Assembly: GCF_000210295.1 (NCBI RefSeq)
Contig: NC_026743.1
Span: 744,001-808,000, forward strand
Source: Trypanosoma brucei gambiense DAL972
Lineage: Eukaryota > Euglenozoa > Kinetoplastea > Trypanosomatida > Trypanosomatidae
DNA: 64,000 bases
Reading direction: 5' to 3'
This document shows, in pieces, positions 30,095 to 40,072 of this stretch. A program made the translations under genes and the position numbers. The notes beneath the pieces were generated by a model. It made no database searches. It was not told where the DNA came from and saw only the letters and a program-made list of their open reading frames with translations. The first letter of the stretch is position 1; each line of letters opens with the position of its first letter.

Positions 30095-30487
30095 ATGCGT
30101 TACTATCCCACTGGTCTTGACCGTGATTCACACATTTCAGGTGTACGCCCCGGAGGAGGGGCTCCGGTTTCACACGACGTAAACAAACGAAGGGACAATT
30201 TGCCTGATCATGTGTTTGCCTCCATCCGTGAGGAGGTTCTAGTGGAGGAGCGAATGCGCCATGTAAATGCGGAGGCGCGAGCCCGTGCACAGCTAATACA
30301 AGCCTCAGGCACACACGGAAAACGTATGGCCGGTGGTTCTGTTGGTGATGATCGCCGCGAGCTTGAGCGGGTGTCGAGTGCAGAGGCAGTGAATGCTCGC
30401 CATCGTGCGCTGTTGGAGTTATATTCACTGGAGATGGAGGGGTGGAAGGAAGAATTGGCAGAGCGGGGGTTGAGCATAGAGATGTAG
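30095..30487 (+). CDS. Small helical protein, possible CFAP141-like axonemal protein
   Basis: The product is 130 aa. The first 35 residues are polar (GLDRDSHISGVRPGGG) and the rest is predicted as long Arg/Glu-rich helices. The C-terminus RHRALLELYSLEMEGWKEEL followed by AERGLSIEM has the spacing R..AL..L...E...(W/Y).EL...G....E that I recall from CFAP141 (C1orf189, DUF4558), a microtubule inner protein of motile cilia of similar length. This is motif-level resemblance from memory. A flagellated organism and CFAP58 in the same unit make it plausible. Other short helical axonemal proteins end in a similar way, so the name is tentative. Start is ATG 30095. Confidence 0.75.
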   Translation: MRYYPTGLDRDSHISGVRPGGGAPVSHDVNKRRDNLPDHVFASIREEVLVEERMRHVNAEARARAQLIQASGTHGKRMAGGSVGDDRRELERVSSAEAVNARHRALLELYSLEMEGWKEELAERGLSIEM

Positions 30488-30953
30488 AGTGGAGGGAGCA
30501 AGGCATGATTATCCTTTCCTTTGTTTGCTGTTTACACTGGCCGTGCCGGCGGGGGGGTTGTGTGCCGTTTAGTATGTATATCAGCTGTGCTTCCCTTATG
30601 GACTTGCCGCGGCGCGCTGCCACACGTGGGGTGACCCAGCAATCAAAGTCGGCAGCAATTTGTGTTCTACCCTTTCCAGCTTTTTTTTTTTACACACTGG
30701 CTTTCCGGTTAGATATTCATTACTTGGGTTTTTCTTTGGGTACCTCTTTTTTTTCCATTCTTGGGAATATGCTTTTCCTCTCTACACACACCGCTCCCCA
30801 AACACTAGTGGTTTATTGTTTGTTACGGGAGAAGGGGAGAAGGTAGAGGCGGGGAGAAGGTTTTGCACCAAACACGCAAAAACAACAAGAGAAACAGTAG
30901 TGACAGGGCTGGGAAGGAGGAAAAGGGGGAACAAGTTCTTATTACCTCACTAC
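30488..30953 (+). other. Spacer with T-rich tracts
   Basis: The frame of the next gene is open upstream to about 30660, but that part is F/Y-rich translated T-tract and starts with a non-ATG codon. Tracts at 30679-30691 and 30727-30765 are likely trans-splice signals. A purine-rich leader precedes ATG 30954. Confidence 0.5.
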
Positions 30954-33125
30954 ATGGATCTTGCACAGGCAAAGACTATTCTTGATGCACATGACCCCAG
31001 GGTTGTTCGTGTGTTCCAGGAGAGCGTACCGGAGCTTGGCTTGCGGCGGCTCGACGCATGCGTTCTGGAGTACCTTTTGAGGATGCTTGAGGGGCAGATG
31101 AACCCAGCATCATACCTCCCGGAAAAGACGATTGAGCAGACGCTCAGACTTTATTTGAATGAATTCCAAGTTTGCCCGGATGAAAATGCTGTGGATTCGG
31201 CTGTGGTTTCCATATGCAACGCCATGGAGACGAGCGGGCTGGTGCAAAAACCCAAGGAGGATTCGAGTCGCCTTGTTAATGCGGTCAGCATCGGTAGGCA
31301 ATACGAGGAGAACCTGAAAAAGGCGACGATGATACGGACTGTGGGTAGGGCGGCTGTAGTTAACACAAATGCGGACTGGACTTGGGAGACAAAACGCAAT
31401 GCAGCGAAGGAGACCCGCAAAAAGCGGAAAGAGGAAGAAAAGAAGTCCATGCTGGCAGAGGAATATGAGGAGTTCCTCCAAAAGCGTGGTATTGCCAGTG
31501 CAACCGCCATAGTTAAAATCCATCACAAGAGTGACGGGGTACAGTACACTACGGATATACGGTGCGAGAATATCCGTATCCACATGGGCAAGCAGGTGCT
31601 TTTGGATAACACGGAGCTCACTATACTTTCAGGTCACAAGTATGGGCTCGTTGGGCGCAATGGAACGGGCAAAACAACACTGTTACGTGCGTTGACGGAG
31701 CGGGAGATAGAAGGCGTGAGTCCGTTTGTTCAGATTCTTCATGTAGAACAAGAGGTGATGGCAGGAGGGGAAACTCCACTCGAAGTTATACTGTCAGCCG
31801 ACGTGGAGCGCGAGCAATTACTGCGTGAGGAACAGGAACTGCTCAAGCGCAGCGACGACGAAGCCAACAACCGGTTGAAGGACGTTTATGAGCGGTTGTA
31901 TGCTATCGAAGCGCATAGTGCGGAAGCACGCGCGTCAGCTATTCTTAGTGGTTTAAGTTTTACACGCGAAATGATGACCAGTCCAACGAAGAACCTTTCT
32001 GGTGGTTGGCGTATGCGTGTGGCATTGGCACGTGCACTGTTTGTGGAACCGGACGTTCTGCTGCTGGATGAGCCTACAAACCACCTTGATCTCTTTGCCG
32101 TTCTATGGCTTGAGCAGTTCTTGAGGGATTGGAAGCACACACTTGTGGTGGTTTCCCATTCTCGTTCCTTCTTAAACAATGTGTGTGGCGAGATCATCCA
32201 TCTTGATGATAAAAAGTTGCACTACTACACAGGCAATTACGATCAGTTTGAGATTACGCGTGTAGAGCAGTTGCGGCAGCAGCAGAAACACCACGACGCA
32301 CAAGAGCGGCAGCGTGCTCACATGCAAAAATTCATCGATCGCTTTCGTTACAACGCTAAGAAGGCCAAGATGGCCCAATCGCGTATCAAAACACTTGAAC
32401 GCATGGAAGTTGTGGCTGCCGTGAAATACGACCCGCAGTTTTCTTTTAAGTTTCCAGATCCAGAGCCCATTTCTGGGTCATATTTACAGTTGGTTGATTG
32501 CGAATTCGGTTACAAACCGGGGACAACGCTATTTCGCGACGTTAACATGGGTATCGACGAAAACTCTCGGATTGGTCTTCTGGGTGCGAATGGTGCAGGT
32601 AAGTCAACTTTCATGAACATTTGTTGTGGAAAATTGGAACCGCGCCAGGGCCATGTGGTGCGCAACCAAAAAATTCGTGTTGCTCATTTTGCACAACACC
32701 ATCTTGAGGCGCTCACACCCCAGCTTTCTTCTGTTGAGTTCATGCGCTCAAAGTTTCCGCAAGTGGAAGATCAACAGTTACGTGCCCATTTGGGCTCTCT
32801 TGGCCTTTCGGGTGATAAGGCACTTCAACCCATATACACACTTTCTGGTGGGCAGAAATCACGTGCCGTACTTGCTTGGATTACCTTCACGCGACCTCAT
32901 CTATTGTTACTGGATGAGCCAACGAACCACCTCGATATTGACACCCTTGACGCCCTCATCGAGTCGCTTCTTGATTACAAAGGTGGGTTGGTGGTGATAT
33001 CACACGATGAACACTTTATTACATCGGTGTGCGATGAGATGTTTGTGTGTGGTAACGAGACAATAAAGAGATTTGATGGAGACTTTTCAGAGTATCGGGA
33101 TATTGTTATGAAGCAGATGCGCTGA
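30954..33125 (+). CDS. ABCF family ATPase, ABCF3/GCN20-like
   Basis: The product is 723 aa with no membrane segments and two ABC cassettes, the ABCF plan of ribosome-linked ATPases. The N-terminal 170 residues (LDAHDPRVVRVFQESVPELG) match the GCN20/ABCF3 N-domain, which in yeast works with GCN1 in GCN2 signalling. Cassette 1: Walker A GRNGTGKTT (~235), signature LSGGWRMR, Walker B LLLDEPTNHLD. Cassette 2: Walker A GANGAGKST, signature LSGGQKSR, Walker B LLLDEPTNHLD. Between them is the charged ABCF linker (QQQKHHDAQERQ...RFRYNAKKAKMAQSR). All nucleotide-binding motifs look intact. Start ATG 30954 matches the family N-terminus. Confidence 0.95.
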   Translation: MDLAQAKTILDAHDPRVVRVFQESVPELGLRRLDACVLEYLLRMLEGQMNPASYLPEKTIEQTLRLYLNEFQVCPDENAVDSAVVSICNAMETSGLVQKPKEDSSRLVNAVSIGRQYEENLKKATMIRTVGRAAVVNTNADWTWETKRNAAKETRKKRKEEEKKSMLAEEYEEFLQKRGIASATAIVKIHHKSDGVQYTTDIRCENIRIHMGKQVLLDNTELTILSGHKYGLVGRNGTGKTTLLRALTEREIEGVSPFVQILHVEQEVMAGGETPLEVILSADVEREQLLREEQELLKRSDDEANNRLKDVYERLYAIEAHSAEARASAILSGLSFTREMMTSPTKNLSGGWRMRVALARALFVEPDVLLLDEPTNHLDLFAVLWLEQFLRDWKHTLVVVSHSRSFLNNVCGEIIHLDDKKLHYYTGNYDQFEITRVEQLRQQQKHHDAQERQRAHMQKFIDRFRYNAKKAKMAQSRIKTLERMEVVAAVKYDPQFSFKFPDPEPISGSYLQLVDCEFGYKPGTTLFRDVNMGIDENSRIGLLGANGAGKSTFMNICCGKLEPRQGHVVRNQKIRVAHFAQHHLEALTPQLSSVEFMRSKFPQVEDQQLRAHLGSLGLSGDKALQPIYTLSGGQKSRAVLAWITFTRPHLLLLDEPTNHLDIDTLDALIESLLDYKGGLVVISHDEHFITSVCDEMFVCGNETIKRFDGDFSEYRDIVMKQMR

Positions 33126-33436
33126 GAAATGTTTTCTATACGTTAAGCCTTCGATCCAGTTGATCAAAAGAGCGCTCTCAGTAATACGTATGGGGGAGGA
33201 CATACGAAAAAAAAAAGATTAAACATAAATCTATCGAGGTTTTTTTTGTATACGAAGTAAACCAGCAGGATACCAAGTTTTTTTTGTACCTTTCAGTCAT
33301 TTTTTTTTTGCCTTTGCGTGTTGCTAATGGAAATTACAAGTACGTTATTCTGCTGTTTCCCTCCACTTTTGAGCTCTGCCGCGCTTTGGTCTAGGTTGTT
33401 GTGCCCCCGGGAGTGATAGAAGAAAAAGTGGGGGAA
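33126..33436 (+). other. Short spacer with T-runs
   Basis: T-runs at about 33240-33247, 33279-33286 and 33300-33309 are likely trans-splice signals for the Eco1-like gene. Nothing else is seen. Confidence 0.45.
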
Positions 33437-34783
33437 ATGACAAAACAGCAGATGTGCCTCCGAGATTTTTTTCTAAAAGGGAAAAAAGGTATGATTAAAG
33501 ACGCTTGTAGTGATGTGATTGATCTTCATGTTGCTGTTAAGGGGGACGAGTTGGTTGATGCCTTTTCCTCTAAGGAGAAACATGAATTTTTGGACTCAAT
33601 GCCACCCATGAAGCATTCTACCGATGTCTCTGCGTCATGTTACCTGGACGATAACGTGCCAGAAAGCTCCAGCAGTAATCACGGCGAGGGTTCCACTTTA
33701 GCAAAACCCAGTGGCGTAACCGCTTTCCCCTTTCAGACGAAACATGTTGGTAAATACGGCGCACTGACGACACGTAGTAGCAAACGCCCTCGTTCAGGGG
33801 CTCAGACATGTCTGGATTTTGGTCAAAGTGACATTGGTGGCGTGACCACCTGCAGGATATGTGGAATGATTTATAACGCCGTTATGCCTGAAGATATACG
33901 TTTGCACAGGAGGTTCTGTCGACCCCAGGCACTCTCCAACAAAAGGTGTAAGGAATTAGATGCAGCTGATGGTCATTGTGTGTGGCTTGCTTCAAGAGAT
34001 GTTATCGTGCAACTCGATAGACTTGCTGGGTCTCAACGACAGAACTTGGCAATGCAGAGAAGATACCGCGCCGGTGCAGCGCCAGTGTGCCTTAAAGTGC
34101 AAGAGTCCACAGCAGATGAGTTCATTTGCTATGTACTTGAGTGCGGTGCACGGGGTTTAGCACGCAGCACCGTGGTTTCTCGGTTTGTTGAAGCTCTGCA
34201 GTTCGATGACGTCACACTACAGGGTGAATCAGATTATTGCTTGGTCGCTGTTGTGCAAGTTTATTTGGAGCGACTCGTTTGTGTTGTGGCGGGGAGACCT
34301 GTCGCCCGTACACATGAACCTACGCTACTCCCGTACAAGAAGCATTGCGAAACAGCACTTGGAGGGAAGCAGTATTTGGAAACTTCACAGAAGACCCTGT
34401 GTGATGTACCGTATATATGGCTACAAAGTGAGTTGGTGCTTGCCACCACATGGAGGGGGTGCTTGCAACAGCAAATAGCACCCGCAGTAAAATCGCAGCG
34501 GGACGTTACGCGAGACTTTTTCAAATGTAGGGGCATGGCAAGCGAGAAGAAGTTTGAGGATTTGCAGCAGACTCGTTCTCTTGGCGACGCTGCCTTAAGT
34601 CGCGCCCTGTCCACTTTGGGTCGTCATGTAACGTACGGCTGCGCGTTGTGTCCGCGTAGGCAGTTTTCGTATGACAGTAGCGTAGTTAATGAAAGTATGT
34701 TGCATCGTGTCGCTGGAGTTATGGGATGTGATGATGTTTCCACTTTGTACACCCACACCGGTGCGTCGTCTCATTTTCAATAA
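33437..34783 (+). CDS. Eco1/ESCO-like cohesion acetyltransferase, divergent
   Basis: The product is 448 aa. The N-terminus holds a perfect PCNA-interaction motif, Q5-M-C-L8-R-D-F11-F12, followed by lysines. After a disordered stretch come QTCLDFGQ and a zinc finger C139-R-I-C142-GMIYN...D...H-x3-C, the Eco1/ESCO zf-C2H2_3 pattern with Cys in place of the last His. PIP box plus this finger is the plan of Eco1/ESCO, which acetylates SMC3 at replication forks. The C-terminal half aligns loosely with the GNAT part (CDVPYIWLQSE resembles the C-G-I-S-R-I-W-V block), but the usual RRxxIA acetyl-CoA loop is not visible. Activity is therefore uncertain. ATG 33437 is the first in frame. Confidence 0.75.
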   Translation: MTKQQMCLRDFFLKGKKGMIKDACSDVIDLHVAVKGDELVDAFSSKEKHEFLDSMPPMKHSTDVSASCYLDDNVPESSSSNHGEGSTLAKPSGVTAFPFQTKHVGKYGALTTRSSKRPRSGAQTCLDFGQSDIGGVTTCRICGMIYNAVMPEDIRLHRRFCRPQALSNKRCKELDAADGHCVWLASRDVIVQLDRLAGSQRQNLAMQRRYRAGAAPVCLKVQESTADEFICYVLECGARGLARSTVVSRFVEALQFDDVTLQGESDYCLVAVVQVYLERLVCVVAGRPVARTHEPTLLPYKKHCETALGGKQYLETSQKTLCDVPYIWLQSELVLATTWRGCLQQQIAPAVKSQRDVTRDFFKCRGMASEKKFEDLQQTRSLGDAALSRALSTLGRHVTYGCALCPRRQFSYDSSVVNESMLHRVAGVMGCDDVSTLYTHTGASSHFQ

Positions 34784-36320
34784 TCAAAGGAACGTACAAT
34801 TTTCTATAGGGACTGTCCACCAATGTGGCGTTGAGAAATTCCGTCCCATGTCATAGAGAGTCGCTTTTGTATATTTCACCTTTTATTCTTTTTTTAAAAT
34901 TCAATCTAGTTCTCCTTTTTTTTTTCTTGACATTTTGTTGTGCTGCATGCTTCCTCCTGGTCGTCTGGTGGGGTGGACGTTGTAGCGGTGATACATGGAA
35001 GGAGCTCTCTTTCTGGAGGGTCGCAATGTCGTTTTCTTTTTTGTTCCTTTTAAAAATTTATTTGTCGTTGCTGTGAAGCGTGACGGTGTGGAGGAGCAGA
35101 TGAGGTGTGTTTTGGTTTGGGAAGATGAGAAGGGTCTTTTCAACGTCATAACTGCTGATGGTGGCGGGAAATGGTACCGATTAATGGGCCGTGGGCGCAT
35201 ACACGTTATGTTTCGTGTGGTGGCGACGGTTGCGAGAAGGGATTTCTTTCCTCCTCTTATTGTTCATAAATTTAAAAGACCTTCGATTTTCCCTTTCCCC
35301 TTCTTTTCGTGGGAGCTGCCCCCTTCTTTCTTCCTGCCCACCCGTCCGTACTTCGGGCCGCAGCGGTGCGGAGGCGTTTCTTATCCCTTTTATCCTTTTC
35401 CTTTTCCTTTTTCTTTTTTGTTTGTTTTGTTTACTGATCTATATTTTAAAGGCATTGGGGTATTAGAATACAACAAGGACGCGATGTATCTGCTCCTGCG
35501 GTGTTTTTTTCCCCTTTTCAGTTTTATGCATGTAATTTGTCTTCCCTTCTCTTATGGAGGTGGTGGCTGAAGGGAAACAATGTTCGAGAGAAAGGTTAGA
35601 AGGTGTGCGAGAATTAAACGAAACTTCTGCAAAGAGAGTTGAGGTTGCATTAGATCATTTCTTCACATAATGAAAGGTTAAAGCAAAGGGTAGGGGAAAT
35701 AATCGAAAGCGTGGATGCACAAGGACATCAAGTATTCAGAGGAGACTTCTCTCAGAAGTTTACTTTCTATTTACTTTGTCTTCTTTGCTTTTTTAAAAGA
35801 AAAACTCTTGCTGTAACCTTGCGGTTACGGGAAACTGTTTTTGTTGTTAGCTTCATGGACAAATTTTGTTCGTAGGTCTTAAAGGAAGCAACTAAAAAAA
35901 AAAAAGAGAAGCCAACAAAAGGAAGGTAGTTAGGTGTAACAATTTGCTTCATACTGGATTCTCTCTTGTACTATTCTTCTTTTCTTTTGCTACTTTCCCA
36001 TCCTTTATTGATAATTAGGCTTCGCTACTTCGAGCAACAGTACTAATAACGTTTTTTTTTCTCGTGTTTGCACGTGTACACGACTTCCGTTATCTCGTCT
36101 TGCTCACATTAGCCCGCAAGACAACGGAACCGAGGAATCCGACACAAACACTACCAGGTGAGAAGGTGTACCTTTCCGCGCCGCTGCTACCACAAATTCA
36201 TTCGTTCTATTGTGGAGGCAACACCTTGTGCTTGTCTGGCTAGATATACACCGCTGATTCTTTTAGGTCTTAGACAGTTAGTTAGCTCCTTCAGTTGCTT
36301 CATCTGTCTGTAGCACCGCA
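34784..36320 (+). other. 1.5-kb spacer
   Basis: A 191-aa ATG frame at 34995-35570 is rich in F and P from pyrimidine tracts (about 35240-35430) and is not accepted as a gene, although residues 20-70 look less biased. Further T-rich tracts lie at 35960-36000 and 36051-36061. Very close to the next start, CTCCTTCAG (AG 36292-36293) and TCTGTCTGTAG (AG 36311-36312) are candidate acceptors giving a very short 5' UTR for U2AF35. Confidence 0.45.
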
Positions 36321-37064
36321 ATGTATCAAGACCGTTGCATATTTTTCTCTAAAATGGGGGCCTGTCGGCATGGGGACGGCTGCACGAAGGTTCATGTCCG
36401 GCCAACCACCTCGCCGACAGTTCTTTTTCCCTTCATGTACCCGAACCCCGCGGCTATTGAGCACATTCAGGATAGGGAATGGAATTTTCACTTTGAAAGG
36501 AAGTATTTGAGGCGGCATTTTGAGCACTTTTACAAGGAGACGTGGCGGACGTTTATGGAACTTGGACGGATTGCTGAGCTGCGCGTTGTGAGCAACCTCG
36601 GAGACCATTTGCTTGGCAACGTTTATATCCGCTTTGAAGATAGTCACGATGCCTCTCGCATCGTACGGGAACTAAAGGCGAAGAAATTGAACGACATTGT
36701 TCTGTTGCCGGAGCTGAGTCCTGTAACAAACTTTGCTGAGGCTTGCTGTAAGGAGGACCTGGAGGGTAAATGCGAACGCGGACCGCAGTGTAATTACCTG
36801 CACATCATGAAGGTGTCTCGGAAATTAATGGAGAAGTTAGAAAAAGAGCAGGCTAAGTTTTGGAAAAAGAAGGAGAAGCACAGCAGCAGCAGCAGTAGCA
36901 GTCGCAAGAGGGAACGCTCAAAAGAACGTGGTGGAGAGCGCTCGAAGGAACGCTCGAAGGAGCGCGGGAGGGACAGGCAAAAGTCACCTCGGGGGTATTC
37001 CAGCGACATGTGCCATATTTGTGGAAAATCTGGTCACATCTCTCGCGAATGCCCCTTAAAATAA
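36321..37064 (+). CDS. U2AF35: Splicing factor U2AF 35 kDa subunit
   Basis: The product is 247 aa. It recognises the AG at 3' splice sites, here of special interest because nearly all trypanosome splicing is trans-splicing. The order is the U2AF35 one: CCCH finger 1 (FFSKMGACRHGDGCTKVH) at the N-terminus, a UHM/RRM at about 38-135 (LGNVYIRFEDSHDASRIV), then CCCH finger 2 (CCKEDLEGKCERGPQCNYLH). Next is a Ser run and an RS-like segment (RKRERSKERGGERSKERSKE), and last a CCHC zinc knuckle (CHICGKSGHISRECPLK) that human U2AF35 lacks. The start is ATG 36321. Confidence 0.96.
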   Translation: MYQDRCIFFSKMGACRHGDGCTKVHVRPTTSPTVLFPFMYPNPAAIEHIQDREWNFHFERKYLRRHFEHFYKETWRTFMELGRIAELRVVSNLGDHLLGNVYIRFEDSHDASRIVRELKAKKLNDIVLLPELSPVTNFAEACCKEDLEGKCERGPQCNYLHIMKVSRKLMEKLEKEQAKFWKKKEKHSSSSSSSRKRERSKERGGERSKERSKERGRDRQKSPRGYSSDMCHICGKSGHISRECPLK

Positions 37065-37393
37065 GAATAGGAGCAGAAAAGAGATAATAAACATAAAAAA
37101 AATATAATATAACAAAGATGTCATTCGGGCTCGCGGCGCGGGTTCTGTTTGAGAATGCCGTATGGTAATGAACGCGTATTATGTTGTGGAGGGGATAAGG
37201 GGGGGGGGGATCTTCAATTAATGAAGAAAAAAAAAATTAAAGAAAAATTGACTAGCGTGAAAGAAGATGGGCGACTAAGTGAGCTAAGAACTCTGTGGGT
37301 GTTGGGCGGGGGCACCTTGTACTGTTAATGTGTCAGCTGCTATTTGAGAGTTTAAGGGTTAACTTCACGCCGTTTCTCTCCCTCTTCAATGCG

Positions 37394-37395
<2 letters not shown>

Positions 37396-37426
<31 letters not shown>
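37396..37426 (+). repeat. (CA)n microsatellite, about 15 units
   Basis: A pure CA run in a spacer, about 1 kb before the P5C dehydrogenase start. Confidence 0.95.
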
Positions 37427-37427
<1 letters not shown>

Positions 37428-38055
37428 AACTAGACCAATAGCCCCTCTCTACACTACTTGTGCATGCAAACGCTTCGAAGAGGGAGGAAAACGGCGTGTG
37501 GTTGGGCTTCACCGCGAGAGTTGTGTTGTGAGGTGTGAATTTAGGGAGACATTAAGGGGGGAGGGAAGCTCAAGCACTGATGCGTAGGCTGGCGGTTTGG
37601 GAAGGAGTGAGCGCTTGGAATGGTCACTGTTTTGTTTTGTCCCTCCTTTTCACCATCAGTGGCCTTCTGGTGCCATCCAGTCGACGGAGCGCCACCAGAC
37701 CAATCCAGTGCGTGTGTGTGGAGGGTAATGTTTGAGGACTGGGGAAACTGTGGGAAAATGACGAAAATACCGGAGAAAGAATAAAGGAGAATATGGAGAA
37801 AAGAGGAACATATAAGGTGCCTACATCTCTTTTTTCCACGCGGTTGGGTGCGATATGATGATGTGCGTGGTTGTGCGTAGAGGTTGGCGGAATAATCGAG
37901 TGAGTTCCATTCGAAGATAACATTGCCATATGGACATAGTGGTGAGTAGAAGGAGTTAAAAAGGAAAAAAGATAAATTTACCACAATCTTCAAATTGTGA
38001 TGGTGTCCAAGTGCCAAGGCCCCTGTCTATTTGAATACGGTGGTGGTGCATCGCC

Positions 38056-38114
38056 ACTTTTCTTTTTTCACTTTTTTTTTCGGTTCTTTCTTCGTCGCTG
38101 CAACTGTGACTCAG
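38056..38114 (+). promoter_or_regulatory. Predicted spliced-leader acceptor of P5CDH
   Basis: A T/C-rich tract is followed by the first AG at 38113-38114. The resulting 5' UTR would be about 270 nt; a second possible acceptor near 38301 would give about 85 nt. Confidence 0.4.
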
Positions 38115-38386
38115 CTTCCTTTATTATTATCATTATTATTACTGATGTTTAACAGTGCCGATAATTTCGACCTGCCCGCGTCCGAGCAGCTGTGCAGAAA
38201 ATCATGTCACTGGTTGGTGCTCGTGGAGAAATACCAACAAAGGTGAAGTTGAGGGATATATGTGTACTTTCCCTCTGCTTTTGTTTCTCATTCGTTAATT
38301 AGTCAAGAAAAGAAACCAATTTCAAGAAGAAAAGCAAACCAACGCCTGCTGAAAAAGAAAAAGAAAGCGGAATATAGCAGACAGAA

Positions 38387-40072
38387 ATGCTTCGCCGTAC
38401 GTTGCCTTTTGCGTTTGCCTTCGTTAAGTCACCCCCTGCGGTGAATGAGCGAATGGATTCGTTTCAACCGGGTTCGGACTCTGCTCGTGGAACGTTGGAA
38501 GCGTGTAAGCGCCTGCGTTGTGGTGCTACTGATTGCCCAATAGTTATTGGTGGGAAGGAATACCGCACTGATAACGCCATCAACCGCATGATTCCATCTA
38601 GTCACCAACAGCAGGTTGCGAAGGGGTATAACGCAACACCGGAGTTGGCACAAAAGGCTATTGACACAGCACTGGGTGCCGCCAAGGAGTGGAGTCAGAT
38701 GCCCTTTAAAGATCAGGCGGCAATATTTCTGCACGCAGCACATCTTATCTCGACGAAATATCGTCACGAATTGCGTGCAGCCACGATGCTCGGGCAGAGC
38801 AAGAATCCCTTCCAGGCAGAAATTGATGTGATTGCTGAATCGTGCGACTTCCTTCGATTTTCGGTGAAGTACGCCGAGGAGTTGTACAATCAGCAGCCGA
38901 TCTCTCCCGCAAGTGGCCCGGTTTGGAACGCTCTTGATTACCGACCGCTTGAGGGGTTCGTATCTGTCATTGCGCCCTTTAACTTTTCGGCAATTGCAGC
39001 GAACCTTGTGGCATGCCCCGCACTAATGGGAAATGTGATCTTATGGAAGCCCTCACCCAATGCTGTGCTTTCAAACTATCTTTTGTACAAGGTGTTTGAG
39101 GAGGCGGGGCTTCCCGCGGGCGTGGTGAACTTCATGCCATGTGAACCAAAGGTAATGACTGAGGTTGTTAATTCTCATCCCGAGCTTGCTGGCGTCGCCT
39201 TTACTGGCTCCACGAACGTCTTCCTCTCTATCAACAAACAGATCTACTCCCGCTTGGAGGAGTACCGCAACATCCCGCGCATCAGTGGCGAAACAGGTGG
39301 AAAGGACTTTCACCTCATCCACCCGACGGCTGATATGAAAATGACAGCTGCTCTGACGGTGCGCGGCGCGTTTGAGTATCAGGGTCAGAAATGTAGCGCC
39401 ACATCACGGATTTACGTGCCGCAGAGTCGGTGGGAGGAGCTAAAGGGGTACTTGTTGGAACTGCATGGGAAGCTGAAGATGGGCCAACCCGATGACTTCC
39501 AGAGTTTTATGTGCGCTGTTATCGATGAGACTGCATTCGACCGAAACAAGAAGTACATTGACATTGCCAAGGCGGATTCCAGTGCCTACACCATCATTGC
39601 TGGTGGTGGCTGTGATAAGTCGGAGGGGTGGTTTATTCAACCTACCATTATTGTGGCTAAGGACCCCAACGCACAGCTTCTGCGTGAGGAGATCTTTGGA
39701 CCCATACTAACAGTGCATGTGTATGATGACAGCAAGCCAGATTTCTGGTCAGAGGCATGCAACCTTGTAAACAACGCAACAAAGTATGCTCTAACCGGCA
39801 GCATTTTTGCGCAGGACCGCAAGGCGATACGCGATGCGACGGAAAAACATTTGCGCTACGCCGCTGGCAATTATTATATCAACGACAAGTGTACGGGGGC
39901 GGTTGTCGGGCAACAGCCATTTGGAGGCGCGCGTGCAAGCGGTTCCAACGACAAACCGGGAAGTGCTCTCTTTTTAACGCGGTGGGTGTCGGCGCGGACC
40001 ATAAAGGAGAATTTTGACCACAGTGCCCAAGTTTCTTACCCTCATCAGCTACCCGACTACGTGACTCTGTGA
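38387..40072 (+). CDS. P5CDH: Delta-1-pyrroline-5-carboxylate dehydrogenase (P5CDH, ALDH4)
   Basis: The product is 561 aa. It oxidises P5C (glutamate semialdehyde) to glutamate with NAD+, the second step of proline breakdown in the mitochondrial matrix, the main energy route of insect-stage trypanosomes. The basic leader MLRRTLPFAFAFVK looks mitochondrial. ALDH motifs are intact: VIAPFNFSAIAANLV, FTGSTNVF, general base Glu302 (SGETGGKD) and catalytic Cys336 (YQGQKCSATSRIYVP), then EEIFGPILTVHVY. The QKCSA context and FGGARASGSNDKPG ending are typical of ALDH4. The upstream step, proline dehydrogenase, is not in this window. ATG 38387 begins the leader. Confidence 0.97.
   Translation: MLRRTLPFAFAFVKSPPAVNERMDSFQPGSDSARGTLEACKRLRCGATDCPIVIGGKEYRTDNAINRMIPSSHQQQVAKGYNATPELAQKAIDTALGAAKEWSQMPFKDQAAIFLHAAHLISTKYRHELRAATMLGQSKNPFQAEIDVIAESCDFLRFSVKYAEELYNQQPISPASGPVWNALDYRPLEGFVSVIAPFNFSAIAANLVACPALMGNVILWKPSPNAVLSNYLLYKVFEEAGLPAGVVNFMPCEPKVMTEVVNSHPELAGVAFTGSTNVFLSINKQIYSRLEEYRNIPRISGETGGKDFHLIHPTADMKMTAALTVRGAFEYQGQKCSATSRIYVPQSRWEELKGYLLELHGKLKMGQPDDFQSFMCAVIDETAFDRNKKYIDIAKADSSAYTIIAGGGCDKSEGWFIQPTIIVAKDPNAQLLREEIFGPILTVHVYDDSKPDFWSEACNLVNNATKYALTGSIFAQDRKAIRDATEKHLRYAAGNYYINDKCTGAVVGQQPFGGARASGSNDKPGSALFLTRWVSARTIKENFDHSAQVSYPHQLPDYVTL

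Larger units (their letters stand above)
37065..38386 (+). other. 1.3-kb spacer with CA repeat and trans-splice signal
   Basis: It holds a purine/A-rich stretch (37070-37110), a G-run (37200-37209), a CA microsatellite (37396-37426), a T-rich tract 38056-38098 with AG 38113-38114, and an ATT repeat at about 38123-38140. No gene is seen. Confidence 0.5.

Noticed and set aside
34995..35570. 191-aa ATG frame between the Eco1-like gene and U2AF35
   Set aside because: Mostly translated pyrimidine tract (runs of F and P); no domain, and it overlaps the region expected to carry UTR and trans-splice signals. The segment at residues 20-70 is less biased, so ribosome data would settle it.
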